Notes: a model not told the origin generated them from the sequence alone. Positions 44,670 through 53,473 are shown, numbered from the stretch's first letter. The stretch is 64,000 nt of DNA from CAZUGO01 sp964619935 (GCA_964619935.1 CAZUGO010000049.1:29556-93555), one strand, 5' to 3'. Program-made: numbers and translations.

Positions 44670-46526
44670 TCAATCCAGCGCGAACTCGGCCAGGTAAGCG
44701 TCGACTTCGTGTTCGGTGGCCTGAGGTTGTTCGGACTTCAGCAGCAGGGTGTCTTCCAGGACCAGGGCGTCCATGTTGGTGTTCATGAAGCAGCGGTAGG
44801 CGTCTTCCGGGCTGCACACCATGGGCTCGCCGCGAATGTTGAAGCTGGTGTTGACGATCACCGGGCAGCGGGTCAACTGGTAGAAGCGCTTCATCAGCCG
44901 GTAGAACCGCCCGTGGCGCAGCGCATCGACGGTCTGCACCCGGGCCGAATTGTCGACATGGGTCACCGCCGGCACCACCGAACGGCGGGTCTTGAGCAAA
45001 CGATCCACGCCGCTCAATCCGCGGAGTTCGTCGTCCAGCCGGTGACACTTGCTGGTTCGAAGATCGGTGACCAGCAGCATGTACGGGCTGTCCTGCCCGG
45101 GCGGTACGTTGAAGTAGTCGTGGACCTGCTCGCGCAGCACGCAGGGCGCAAACGGCCGGAACGATTCGCGGAACTTGATCTTGCGATTCATGACCGACTG
45201 CATCCGCGGGCTGCGGGCATCGCCGATGATGCTGCGACAACCCAGAGCCCGCGGCCCGAATTCCATGCGGCCCTGGAACCAACCCACCACCTGCTCTTCG
45301 ATCAGCAGTTGGCTGACGCGATCGAGCAATTCAGATTCGTGATCGAACGCCTGAAAGCGGGCCCCGCGGGCCTGGAGCATTTGTCGAATGCGGGCATTGT
45401 CGAATGCCGGCCCCAGCAGCGAGCCGTGCTGGGCATCGGCGGCCGCCGGCTGCCGGGGCTCGTTCAGCAACTGGTGCCAGATGAACAAGGCCACCCCCAG
45501 GGCGCCGCCGGCGTCGCCGGCCGCCGGCTGGATCCAGATGTCGTCGAAGGGGCCCTCCCGCAGCAGGCGCCCGTTGGCCACGCAATTCAGGGCCACCCCG
45601 CCGGCCAGCACCAACTGCGACATCCCGGTGCGCTGCTGGACGGCCTGGGCCAGGCGCAGCACCACAATCTCGGTAACCTGCTGCACCGAAGCCGCCACGT
45701 CCATGTAGAACTGGGTCAGTTCCGATTCCGGCCGCCGCGGCGGCGCGCCGAACAGGGCGTGGAACCGCTCCGAGGTCATGGTCAGCCCCTGGCAGTAGTT
45801 GAAATAGGTCATGTCCATCCGGAAGGAACCGTCCGACTTGAGATCCAGCAGATGGTTCATGATGGTGTCGACGAAGCGCGGCTCACCATATGGCGCCAGA
45901 CCCATCAGCTTGTACTCGCCGGAATTGACTTTGAACCCGCAGTAGTAGGTGAATGCCGAGTACAGCAGTCCCAAGGAGTGCGGGAAGCGCATGTCGTGGG
46001 TCAGTTCGATGCGATTGCCGCGGCCGACGCCACAACTGGCGGTGGCCCACTCGCCGACCCCGTCGATGGTCAAGATGGCAGCTTCGGCAAAGGGCGACGG
46101 AAAGAAGGCGCTGGCCGCGTGCGACTCGTGATGCTCGGCGAAGATGTAGCGCTTGCCGTATTGCCGGTCCAGTTCACGATCCAATTCGCGGGGCAAGTGC
46201 AGCTTCTGGCCGATCCACAACGGCACGGCCCGGCAAAACGATCGGAACCCACTCGGAGCGTAACTGAGGTAGGTGCCCAGCAGGCGATCGAACTTGGACA
46301 GCGGCTTGTCGTAGAACCCGACGTAATCCAGATCGGCCGCCTCGATGCCAGCCTCCTCCAGGCAGTAACGGGTGGCCTGCCGCGGGAAGTCGTGATCATG
46401 CTTCTTGCGGGTAAATCGCTCTTCCTGAGCCGCGGCGACGATGACGCCGTCCTGGATCAGCGCCGCGGCACTGTCGTGATAATAGGCGGAAATGCCGAGA
46501 ATGAACGTGGGATCGTGCTTCGACAT
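44670..46526 (-). CDS. Carbamoyltransferase, SxtI/NodU/CmcH family (full length)
   Basis: I take ATG 46526 (618 residues), in line with family starts (FILGISAYYHDSAAALIQDG). The N-terminal Kae1-like domain (to about 370) has the metal-binding HHESHAASAFF, the nucleotide-site segments IDGVGEW and GGVALNCVANG, and GDAGGALGVALF. The C-terminal YrdC-like domain includes FGPRALGCRSIIGDARSP and RPFAPCVL. In TobZ-type enzymes the YrdC-like domain makes carbamoyl-adenylate from carbamoyl phosphate and ATP, and the Kae1-like domain transfers the carbamoyl group to a hydroxyl. It is the last gene of an sxtI-J-K-like operon and its substrate is not evident. Confidence 0.9.
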   Translation of the reverse strand: MSKHDPTFILGISAYYHDSAAALIQDGVIVAAAQEERFTRKKHDHDFPRQATRYCLEEAGIEAADLDYVGFYDKPLSKFDRLLGTYLSYAPSGFRSFCRAVPLWIGQKLHLPRELDRELDRQYGKRYIFAEHHESHAASAFFPSPFAEAAILTIDGVGEWATASCGVGRGNRIELTHDMRFPHSLGLLYSAFTYYCGFKVNSGEYKLMGLAPYGEPRFVDTIMNHLLDLKSDGSFRMDMTYFNYCQGLTMTSERFHALFGAPPRRPESELTQFYMDVAASVQQVTEIVVLRLAQAVQQRTGMSQLVLAGGVALNCVANGRLLREGPFDDIWIQPAAGDAGGALGVALFIWHQLLNEPRQPAAADAQHGSLLGPAFDNARIRQMLQARGARFQAFDHESELLDRVSQLLIEEQVVGWFQGRMEFGPRALGCRSIIGDARSPRMQSVMNRKIKFRESFRPFAPCVLREQVHDYFNVPPGQDSPYMLLVTDLRTSKCHRLDDELRGLSGVDRLLKTRRSVVPAVTHVDNSARVQTVDALRHGRFYRLMKRFYQLTRCPVIVNTSFNIRGEPMVCSPEDAYRCFMNTNMDALVLEDTLLLKSEQPQATEHEVDAYLAEFALD

Positions 46527-46740
46527 CAGACGCTGCACCCCCGAATGTTCCAGGTCCGCCGAACCACGGCGGCGGTCGCCCGTGCCTAATAGGTAACGGC
46601 AGTTCGACGGCCCGACTGCAGCCTGGCCGGCAGTCCGATCACGGCGGACCCGTGCGGCTCCGTCCTCCAGGGGGCCGCCCCCATTGAGACCGTCTGCCGG
46701 GCCCGACCCGCTCAGCGAGTGCCGGCCCCAACCCGGGACC
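46527..46740. other. Intergenic leader of the carbamoyltransferase gene
   Basis: Together with the GGTACC element and its flank, this makes a 497-bp gap inside the carbamoyltransferase operon. The GC-rich sequence shows no gene. Transcription of the last gene from its own promoter is possible. Confidence 0.4.
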
Positions 46741-46916
46741 GCCGGGCCCAGGCGGGGCCCAGACCCTCAAGCCAGCCGGACTTCGACCAAAATGGTACCA
46801 CCATTTCAGTCAAACGGTACCACGATTTATACAAAACGGTATCTTCATTTGGTAAAAACGGTGGTACCATTTTAATAAAACGGTATCTTGATTTGCTATT
46901 TCTCGTGATACCATTT
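46741..46916. repeat. Six-unit GGTACC repeat element, copy 2
   Basis: Six units start at 46794 (GGTACC), 46816 (GGTACC), 46838 (GGTATC), 46863 (GGTACC), 46882 (GGTATC) and 46907 (GATACC). The spacings 22, 22, 25, 19 and 25 are identical to copy 1, and units 4 and 6 are again inverted. The core aligns with copy 1 over 119 bp without a gap but with many substitutions. The same GCCGGGCCCA leader stands 53 bp ahead of unit 1 (56 bp in copy 1). In unit 5/6 the change GGTACC to GGTATC is matched by GATACC in its partner, so pairing of the two is kept. Function unknown. Confidence 0.85.
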
Positions 46917-47023
46917 GAGAACCACAGCGGCGTAGGGCCGGTTCCCGGTCAGGGGGGCGGTCGGCGCCGGCCCCACATGCCACAGCCGGTCTGACCCCGT
47001 GAAGCCAGCCGTGCTGCATTGGG

Positions 47024-48193
47024 TCATTCGGTCGAACGCTGCGGCAGCAGTTCCGGGCGGTGCCGCCGCAAAAACGCCAGCTGGGCGTCCGCCCAGATGC
47101 GATTGCCCGCGGCGTTGAAATGGGTCGGATCTGATCCCCAGTAGTAGCGCTCCACCGGAGTGCCGCCGACGATCCCCTTCAGGGCCGCGTAGGCGTCCAG
47201 GTAGCAGGCGCCCTCGGCGGCGACGGCTTCGGCCAGAGCTTGGTGCGGCCGAGCCGACCACTCCCCGGAAAACTGCGGGTAATGCGGGACGCCGGTGACC
47301 ATGGCGCGGACCCCGTGCGACCGCAGCAGCCGCAGGGTGCGCTGCAAGGTGCCCATCGACGCAGCGACATTGGCATCGATTTCGGCGGTCCACTCCAATG
47401 CCAGCCAATTGGCCCGGCGATCCAACATGCCGTCGACCGCATTGTCGGCCCGCGTGCCGCCGGCGACGTGCTGCCACAGGCGATCCTGGTAGTAGCAGAA
47501 CGCCGAGTGATTGACCAGCCAATGCTGCAGCGGAGCACACGCGTGCAACTCGACAATGCCGGACGGGGTCATGCGATAGCGGGTCGTGTCGATGTGAGTG
47601 CTCGGCAGAACGGCCAGCACCTCCCCGTCGCCATCCACCACCCGGGTCTTGCGGTAGACGTAGTCGTTCACCACATCGGTCATGTCGACGTTGATGATCA
47701 CCAAGTCGGGGTCATACGGCAGAATCTCGTTCTTGATCTGCAGGTAGTAGAGCAGGAAGGAGTAGCTGGACGTCCCGGCATTGATGACCTCGATGCGCCG
47801 TCCGCTGCCCAGGTATTCTTGCTGCAACTCGCGCTCGACCGACTCGACCATCTTGTCCTGGGGCGGCACCACGCCCTGGGTGTTCGAATCACCCACGTAG
47901 AACACCCGATAGGTGCCCGCCGGCTTGGCCTGCGGCACATCGTCGGTTTCAACCCAACCCTGGCGGTTGGTGATCAACCAGTAGGGGACCTCGCGGCTGG
48001 TGTCCTGAACCTTCAGCGATGACACCCAACGGTGATGCAGCAGGGCATCGGGTTGTAACATCGGCCCGCGGGGGCGAGTTCGCACCGGGGCCTTCCTGAC
48101 GGTCCGCACCACCCGGGCGCTGCCCTCCAAGACAGCGGCCGCCAGGGTCACCGCCAGAACCATAAAGATCATTCGCTTCGCCGGGTGCATCAC
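47024..48193 (-). CDS. Membrane-anchored SGNH/GDSL-type hydrolase
   Basis: The 389-residue protein has one N-terminal membrane segment or signal (MIFMVLAVTLAAAVLEGSA). The SGNH fold is marked by FYVGDSNTQG (block I, nucleophile Ser near residue 102), INAGTSSYS (block II Gly), IINVDMTDVVNDY (a block III variant) and DPTHFNAAGNRIWAD (block V Asp-x-x-His). Members of this superfamily add or remove acyl groups from sugars and lipids outside the cytoplasm. Its place between DUF5989/SxtK and the carbamoyltransferase, with a 21-bp gap to the former, puts it in the same operon, so it may act on the same product. Confidence 0.8.
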   Translation of the reverse strand: MMHPAKRMIFMVLAVTLAAAVLEGSARVVRTVRKAPVRTRPRGPMLQPDALLHHRWVSSLKVQDTSREVPYWLITNRQGWVETDDVPQAKPAGTYRVFYVGDSNTQGVVPPQDKMVESVERELQQEYLGSGRRIEVINAGTSSYSFLLYYLQIKNEILPYDPDLVIINVDMTDVVNDYVYRKTRVVDGDGEVLAVLPSTHIDTTRYRMTPSGIVELHACAPLQHWLVNHSAFCYYQDRLWQHVAGGTRADNAVDGMLDRRANWLALEWTAEIDANVAASMGTLQRTLRLLRSHGVRAMVTGVPHYPQFSGEWSARPHQALAEAVAAEGACYLDAYAALKGIVGGTPVERYYWGSDPTHFNAAGNRIWADAQLAFLRRHRPELLPQRSTE

Positions 48194-48214
48194 GCTCCTC
48201 GCTCACGGCACCGG

Positions 48215-48427
48215 TTAGAACAGGGTATAGATGAACGGCGCCGCCGGTGAACTGCCCACCACGATGATGACGCTGAGCAGCGCCAGGCAGACCACGATCG
48301 GCACCAGCCACCACTTGCGGTTGTATCTCAGAAAATCGACGAATTCTCCGGCAAGCGAACGGCGTGCCGCTCGGCTGTGATCGACAAAACGCCCGCGGTC
48401 CCCAGTAACGGTGTTGCCGTTTGCCAT
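48215..48427 (-). CDS. DUF5989 / SxtK-like small membrane protein
   Basis: The 70-residue product starts at ATG 48427 after AAGGAG. The N-terminus is hydrophilic; FVDFLRYNRKWWLVPIVVCLAL enters one membrane helix (about 40-58), and the end is SSPAAPFIYTLF. The KWWL entry and the APFIYTLF ending are the hallmarks of DUF5989, which includes SxtK from the saxitoxin clusters. These are regularly found beside SxtI-type carbamoyltransferases and SxtJ; their biochemical role is unknown. The gene is too short for many automatic pipelines. Confidence 0.85.
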   Translation of the reverse strand: MANGNTVTGDRGRFVDHSRAARRSLAGEFVDFLRYNRKWWLVPIVVCLALLSVIIVVGSSPAAPFIYTLF

Positions 48428-48455
48428 CGATGCGCTCCTTGGTCTTCCAGAACCG

Positions 48456-48863
48456 CTACAGCGGTGTATGACTCGAGATCCGAACACGGGACTTTCGCGG
48501 CCGCCAGAATGAGTTACCCATCGGGCCAGGTCCCGAGGCCGCCGGAAGCCGGCGCAGGCGGCGCGCCGCCGCCGCCAGGGGGGTGAGCACGCCGTAGTGA
48601 GCCACCGCCAGCACACTGTTGAACAGCACCGCCCGAAGTGGCCGGGCCAGCGCAGACACCGGCCCCTGAACCCAGCGGACGGCCGAGATCCGAATCTCGC
48701 TGGCCAGCAGCACAGCGACACCGAGGCCGAAACCAGCGAGCGCCGCGCTGGGCCAGTCCACGACCCACACACCCACCGCCCCGGCGAGCACGCCGCCGGC
48801 AAAGCACTGCTTGGCGAATCGCCGCAGGGCCGCTTCGTTGACCGGCGCCGGCCGTGGCATCAC
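48456..48863 (-). CDS. SxtJ-like membrane protein
   Basis: The 135-residue protein has two to three hydrophobic stretches (near 20-37, 41-54 and 70-95) with LRRFAKQCFAGGVLAG at the start and VLAVAHYGVLTPLAAAARRL later. This layout and length agree with SxtJ proteins, which accompany SxtI carbamoyltransferases and SxtK. Its ATG overlaps the stop of the upstream carbamoyltransferase gene by ATGA, and DUF5989/SxtK follows after 28 bp. The family call depends mainly on this neighbourhood. Confidence 0.7.
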   Translation of the reverse strand: MMPRPAPVNEAALRRFAKQCFAGGVLAGAVGVWVVDWPSAALAGFGLGVAVLLASEIRISAVRWVQGPVSALARPLRAVLFNSVLAVAHYGVLTPLAAAARRLRRLPAASGPGPMGNSFWRPRKSRVRISSHTPL

Positions 48864-50182
48864 GATGGGGCTCCCTCGCTGCCGCGACCGGGCCGCAGCG
48901 CATCACTCGCGGTGCCACCGGTCGCTGGCGCCGCCGGCAGCTCGATCCGCGACCGCCGCCAGCCGCCAGCCGTTCGGCGGTCGCGCCACAAGAAGCCGGC
49001 GCGCGCTGGAATGTGGGCCTGCACGGCATCCTGCAGGGACGACCACTGCACGTCCCGTCGAGTGCGGGCGCGATCGCTTGCGGGCCGGGCGGCAGCGCGC
49101 CCGGGAATGTCGTTCCTGCCCCGCGGCTCGCGGGCTTCATCCAACAGGTGATGGCGAATAAACAAGGCCACACCCATAGCCCCGCCCGAATCACCGACTG
49201 CGGGATGGCACCATACGCTATCGAACGGACCTTCGCGCAACAGCCGTCCGCCGACGGCGCCGCTGAGCGCCGCGGCCCCGCTGATGACCAGTCGGTTCAG
49301 GCCGGTGCACCGGGCAGCGGTGGCCGCCGAACGGCAAACGATTTCTTCGGTCAACTGTTGGGCCGACGCAGCCACATCCTTATAGAACTGGTGCATCGGC
49401 TGGGCCGCAGTCCGCGGCCCGACCTCCAGCAAGGCGTGCAGCTTGCGTGCGGTGGTGGTCCATCCGCCCCGCTCGCAAAAGTAACTCATGTCGATCTGAA
49501 AGGAACCGTCGGCATGCACGGTGACGATCCGCTCGAGGGCGTCGAGATAGCGCGGCTGACCGTGGCGCGCCAGGGCCATGAGCTTGTATTCCCCAGCCTG
49601 GATGTTGAACCCGCAGTAGTCGCTCAACGCCGAGTACAACAACCCCAGTGAATGCGGCAGCGGCACTTCGTGGGTGATCTCCACCCGGTTGCCACGGCCG
49701 ATGCCGTGGGCACTGCTGACCCATTCGCCGATGCCGTCGATGGTCATCACCGCCGCCTCGTCGAACGGCGAGGCGAAGAAGGCGCTCGCCGCGTAGGCTT
49801 CGTGGTGGTGCATCCACACGAAGCGCCCGTGGTAACCCTGCTGCACCATCCAGTTCAACTCCACGGGAACGCTGTGCGTCCGGCGCGCCCACTGTCGCAG
49901 CCCGCCCCGCACGGCGGAGTAACCGCCGGGTGCGGCCACCACGGCGGTGCGAAGCAGCGCGCTCAACGTCACCGATGGGCGATCATAGAATCCGACGATG
50001 TCCAAATCGGCCGGCGTCAGGCCGGCGTGGTCCAGGCACTCCACGATGGCCGCCCGCGGAAAGGCCGAAGCGGCACCCCCGGGCGGCCCGCCGTTTTCAC
50101 CGGCCGCCGCCAGCAGCGCCCCGTCATGCAGCAGCACCGCCGCCCGGTCATGATGCAAAGCGGAAATGCCCAGAATGTACAC
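48860..50182 (-). CDS. Truncated carbamoyltransferase, Kae1-like domain only
   Basis: I set the start at GTG 50182, giving YILGISALHHDRAAVLLHDG at the family N-terminus, with GAGAGAGG upstream. The frame is open to 50284. The 440-residue protein keeps HHHEAYAASAFF, IDGIGEW, SGEYKLM-like AGEYKLMAL, and GDSGGAMGVALF. After residue 350 it loses similarity: the YrdC-like domain with FGPRALG is absent and is replaced by about 90 Arg/Ala/Gly-rich residues. Other frames do not supply the lost domain, so it is a real truncation, not a recent frameshift. It may work with the full enzyme in the operon or be regulatory. Confidence 0.8.
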   Translation of the reverse strand: MYILGISALHHDRAAVLLHDGALLAAAGENGGPPGGAASAFPRAAIVECLDHAGLTPADLDIVGFYDRPSVTLSALLRTAVVAAPGGYSAVRGGLRQWARRTHSVPVELNWMVQQGYHGRFVWMHHHEAYAASAFFASPFDEAAVMTIDGIGEWVSSAHGIGRGNRVEITHEVPLPHSLGLLYSALSDYCGFNIQAGEYKLMALARHGQPRYLDALERIVTVHADGSFQIDMSYFCERGGWTTTARKLHALLEVGPRTAAQPMHQFYKDVAASAQQLTEEIVCRSAATAARCTGLNRLVISGAAALSGAVGGRLLREGPFDSVWCHPAVGDSGGAMGVALFIRHHLLDEAREPRGRNDIPGRAAARPASDRARTRRDVQWSSLQDAVQAHIPARAGFLWRDRRTAGGWRRSRIELPAAPATGGTASDALRPGRGSEGAPS

Positions 50183-50346
50183 CGTAATACCTCTCTCGCC
50201 GAGCCGATTGACGTGCCTACGCTGGTATACGGATGTGAAACGTGGGACCTTTAGCCGTGATTTCCCGCCGAGATATTGGGGCATAGATGAGCGCGAGCCC
50301 CTTGCCGCAAAGCCGTCCAGATAAGCCGCCCGATAGCGTGTTGCGG

Positions 50347-50877
50347 TTATCGGCGAGCGGCGCGCACTTGCGCCGCCGTCAGCAAGGCGTGAAACTCGAA
50401 CCCGCTGGATTCGATCCGGGGCCGGGCGCCTTCTTCGCGATCGATGACCGCCACGATGCGCTCCACCGCGGCGCCGCTTCGGCGAATGGTCTCGGCGGCC
50501 TCCAGGACCTGCCCGCCGCTGGTGGCGATGTCCTCCAGCAGCAACACACGATCCGTAGGCCCGATGAGCCCTTCAATGAGCGTGCCGGTTCCGTAGTCCT
50601 TCCGGGAGTTCCGAATAATGATGAACGGCAAGCGGCAGACCAGCGCGGTCGCGGCCGCCAGGGCCACGCCACCCAATTCCGGACCGCCCAGCAAGGTGGT
50701 GGTTGGGCGCACATATTCGGCCATGGCTTCGCCGATGGCCTGCAGGATATCGGGCTGTGTCTCGAAACGATACTTGTCCAGATAATAGTCGCTGGTCCGG
50801 CCGGAGCGCAGGGTGAACCGCCCTTCCAGGTAGGCGGTCCCGGCGATCCGGCGGATCAATTCAGCACGATCCATCAT
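50347..50877 (-). CDS. pyrE: Orotate phosphoribosyltransferase
   Basis: The 176-residue protein has the type I PRTase fold. The PRPP loop is RVLLLEDIATSGGQVLEA near residues 108-125, and FTLRSGRTSDYYLDKYRFET near residues 20-40 is the PyrE N-terminal signature. GGPELGGVALAAATA is the conserved substrate-site loop. PyrE joins orotate to PRPP to make OMP in pyrimidine synthesis. The first ATG immediately follows the TAA of purB, so the two are co-transcribed. Confidence 0.93.
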   Translation of the reverse strand: MMDRAELIRRIAGTAYLEGRFTLRSGRTSDYYLDKYRFETQPDILQAIGEAMAEYVRPTTTLLGGPELGGVALAAATALVCRLPFIIIRNSRKDYGTGTLIEGLIGPTDRVLLLEDIATSGGQVLEAAETIRRSGAAVERIVAVIDREEGARPRIESSGFEFHALLTAAQVRAARR

Positions 50878-52314
50878 TTACACCTTCAGCGGGATCTTCT
50901 TGCGCAACGCACCGGCATGCCGCCGGCGAATCGGTTGCACCTGCGCCCGGATGAACGTCCGGGTCTGCTCGGCGGCCAGCCCGACGTACCCGGCCGGATC
51001 CAGGGCGGCTTGCAGATCGACCGCGGCGAACGCCGGGTCGCCGGCCAGGCGACTCATCAGATCATTGTCGCCGCCCTGCTGCTTGACCCGCTCGGCCGCC
51101 TTGCGGGCGTGCCGCCGAATCCGTTCGTGTAGTTCCTGGCGGTCGCCGCCGGCCTGGACCGCGGCCATCAGGATGTTCTCGGTGGCCATGAACGGCAATT
51201 CCGCGCCGATGCGGGATTCGATGACCTTGGGATACACCACCAGTCCACGGGCCACGCTGGTCATCAGCACCAGCATGCCGTCGGTCGCCAGGAAGGCCTC
51301 GGGAATGGTCAGGCGCTTGTTGGCGGAATCGTCCAAGGTTCGCTCGAACCACTGCTCGGCGGCGGTGTGCAGCGGAGAACTCGAGAGCGACATCACGAAT
51401 CGTGCCAAGGCCGTCGCCCGTTCAGAGCGCATGGGGTTGCGCTTGTAGGCCATGGCGCTGGACCCGACCTGGGTCGGCTCGATCGGCTCATCCATCTCCT
51501 TCAGGCCCGCCAGCAGGCGGATGTCGTTGGCCATGCGGTGGACACTGGCGGCGATGCCCGCCAGCACGCCGACCACCAAGGCGTCGACCTTTCGCGAATA
51601 GGTCTGGCCAACCACCGGATAGGTCTTGTCGAAACCCATCTTGTGGGCCACCAGCCGATCCAGTTGCCGCACTTTGGTCTTGCTGCCGCCGAACAACTCC
51701 AGGAAGCTGGCCTGGGTTCCGGTGGCCCCGGCGGTGCCCCGAAACTGCAACCGGGCGCGCTCGAACTCCAGCCGCTCCAGGTCCAGCAGAAACTCGTGGC
51801 ACCACAGCGCCGCCCGTTTACCCACGGTGGTCAACTGGGCCGGCTGAAAATGGGTGTAGCCCAAGGTCGGACGGCGGGCGTGCTCCTCGGCAAAGCGGCC
51901 CAGGGCGTCGATGACATTGACCAGCCAGTCGCGGATGAGGTCCGCGGCCTGCCGCATGATCAGCAGGTCGGCGTTGTCCACCACGAATGCGCTGGTGGCC
52001 CCCAGGTGAATGATGCCTCGTGCCGCCGGGGCCGCGTCGCCAAAGGTCCGGACGTGGGCCATGACATCGTGTCGCAGCGCCTGCTCGTACGCCGCTGCTG
52101 CCTTGAAATCGATGCGGGCGTAGGCCCCTTTCATCTGCGCGATCTGGCGAGCGCTGATGTTCAGCCCCAATTCGCGCTGGGCCTCGGCCAGGGTGATCCA
52201 GAGCTGCCGCCAGGTTAGAATCCGGCGGTGTGCCGAAAACAGGGCGGCCATCTCCGGTGACGCATTGCGGGCCACCAGCGGAGATTGGTAGACAGCGTGC
52301 GAATCAGGAGCCAT
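50878..52314 (-). CDS. purB: Adenylosuccinate lyase
   Basis: The 478-residue protein has the fumarase-superfamily signature GSSAMAYKRNPMRSE near residues 292-306, with the catalytic Ser nearby. The N-terminal part has MAALFSAHRRILTWRQLW, then a substrate stretch with HLGATSAFVVDN and TLGYTHFQPAQLTTVGKR, which holds the catalytic His. PurB acts twice in purine synthesis, splitting SAICAR and adenylosuccinate to release fumarate. Its last codon touches the start of pyrE. The length is normal. Confidence 0.97.
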   Translation of the reverse strand: MAPDSHAVYQSPLVARNASPEMAALFSAHRRILTWRQLWITLAEAQRELGLNISARQIAQMKGAYARIDFKAAAAYEQALRHDVMAHVRTFGDAAPAARGIIHLGATSAFVVDNADLLIMRQAADLIRDWLVNVIDALGRFAEEHARRPTLGYTHFQPAQLTTVGKRAALWCHEFLLDLERLEFERARLQFRGTAGATGTQASFLELFGGSKTKVRQLDRLVAHKMGFDKTYPVVGQTYSRKVDALVVGVLAGIAASVHRMANDIRLLAGLKEMDEPIEPTQVGSSAMAYKRNPMRSERATALARFVMSLSSSPLHTAAEQWFERTLDDSANKRLTIPEAFLATDGMLVLMTSVARGLVVYPKVIESRIGAELPFMATENILMAAVQAGGDRQELHERIRRHARKAAERVKQQGGDNDLMSRLAGDPAFAAVDLQAALDPAGYVGLAAEQTRTFIRAQVQPIRRRHAGALRKKIPLKV

Positions 52315-52538
52315 GGCGGTATTGTATGTATATTGGCGGCAATTGGAATCGTGGGCCGGCGGTCAGACCTGCTTCCGAAGGCGGCCGCACCGGCCTGGCG
52401 GCTCCCGGGCGGCGAATACCGGGCGGCGAGTTCCGAAGAAAGCGTGACGATGGCGGACCACAATGGTTAGCGGTCAAATAGGGTCGGAGGCGGCATCGTG
52501 GCCGCCGGCTCCGACTCTCCACAGAAAGGACTGAACCC

Positions 52539-53390
52539 ATGCATGCAAGGCGCGGGACCCTATGTGTACTTATTGGAACCGGGCTGTTGCCGGTGTACGG
52601 CTGTTTGGTCATCGACATCGGCGGCTCATTGGGGACCAAGCTCTGGGTGGAAGAGACCCGTACGTTGGAACTCTCGCTGGAGGACATCGACACCTTCGTG
52701 GCCCAGACGCACAATGGCTCCATCCGGGTCCGCGGTGTGGCCGGCCCGGGCAGCGCCAAGGCGACGGTCACCTTGAAGGCCGGTGGCAAGAGTACGGAAG
52801 ACGCCGAGGCTTGCCTGGAAGCACTGGATCTGGTGTCGAACTCGCAGAACCGCACCCGCGACTTGCGACTCACCTGGAAACACCCGCGCAAGCGCCGCTG
52901 GGCGGCCAGGGCCGACATGACCATTCAACTGCCCCCGGATATCGCCGTGCGTGCGGCCACGCACAACGGCGCCGTGACGATTGAGGGTATGTCTGAGGCT
53001 TGCGAGGTGTTGACCCACAACGGTCCCATCGAAGTGGCCGACAACGCTGCCGTGAGTGCCATCACCCACAACGGCCACATCATTGCCCGGATCCAAGGCT
53101 CCACCGTGCACCTGGAGACCAGCAACGGGAGAATCGAGGCCCAACTCCGCGGTCCCTCGGCGGTGGATGGGTCGATCATCACCCACAACGGCCACATTCG
53201 GCTGGCGGTGGATCCGCAGGTATCGACTGACCTCGAGTGCCGGACCAGTAATGGTCGCATCCGCACCCAAGGCGCCCCGCTGCAGGATTTCGCACAGAGC
53301 CGCTACAGTCTGCGCGCCCGGCTGGGACTCGGAGGAGCACACCTGGCCGTCGCCACGCACAACGGAAATATCGATGTCCTTGCGAAGTGA
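52539..53390 (+). CDS. Lipoprotein with THNG repeats, DUF4097-like beta-helix
   Basis: The 283-residue protein starts at ATG 52539 with a short signal peptide ending in VYGC (Cys near residue 22). The mature part is a run of short strands in which THNG or TSNG occurs eight times (AATHNGAVTIEG; VLTHNGPIEVAD; AITHNGHIIA; ETSNGRIEAQL; ITHNGHIRLA; RTSNGRIRTQG; ATHNGNIDVLA). This regular spacing of 15-25 residues fits a right-handed beta-helix of the DUF4097 type. The signal and lipobox place it on the envelope. Its role is unknown; the family includes adhesin-like and sensor domains. Confidence 0.75.
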   Translation: MHARRGTLCVLIGTGLLPVYGCLVIDIGGSLGTKLWVEETRTLELSLEDIDTFVAQTHNGSIRVRGVAGPGSAKATVTLKAGGKSTEDAEACLEALDLVSNSQNRTRDLRLTWKHPRKRRWAARADMTIQLPPDIAVRAATHNGAVTIEGMSEACEVLTHNGPIEVADNAAVSAITHNGHIIARIQGSTVHLETSNGRIEAQLRGPSAVDGSIITHNGHIRLAVDPQVSTDLECRTSNGRIRTQGAPLQDFAQSRYSLRARLGLGGAHLAVATHNGNIDVLAK

Positions 53391-53473
53391 TCGACTGGTG
53401 ACACGACGTGCGGATCAACGCCATCTGCTTTCGAGTGTTTCGCCTGAAGCACAAGCCCGAGCCGGCCACGGTT

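Noticed and set aside
44709..46589. A 626-codon plus-strand frame opposite the carbamoyltransferase
   Set aside because: Shadow frame; the minus-strand protein is a textbook carbamoyltransferase.
46719..46994. Short frames through both GGTACC elements encoding GTT(I)..KRYH-like peptides
   Set aside because: The peptide likeness follows from the DNA repeat itself; the frames break at different places in the two copies and have no ribosome sites.
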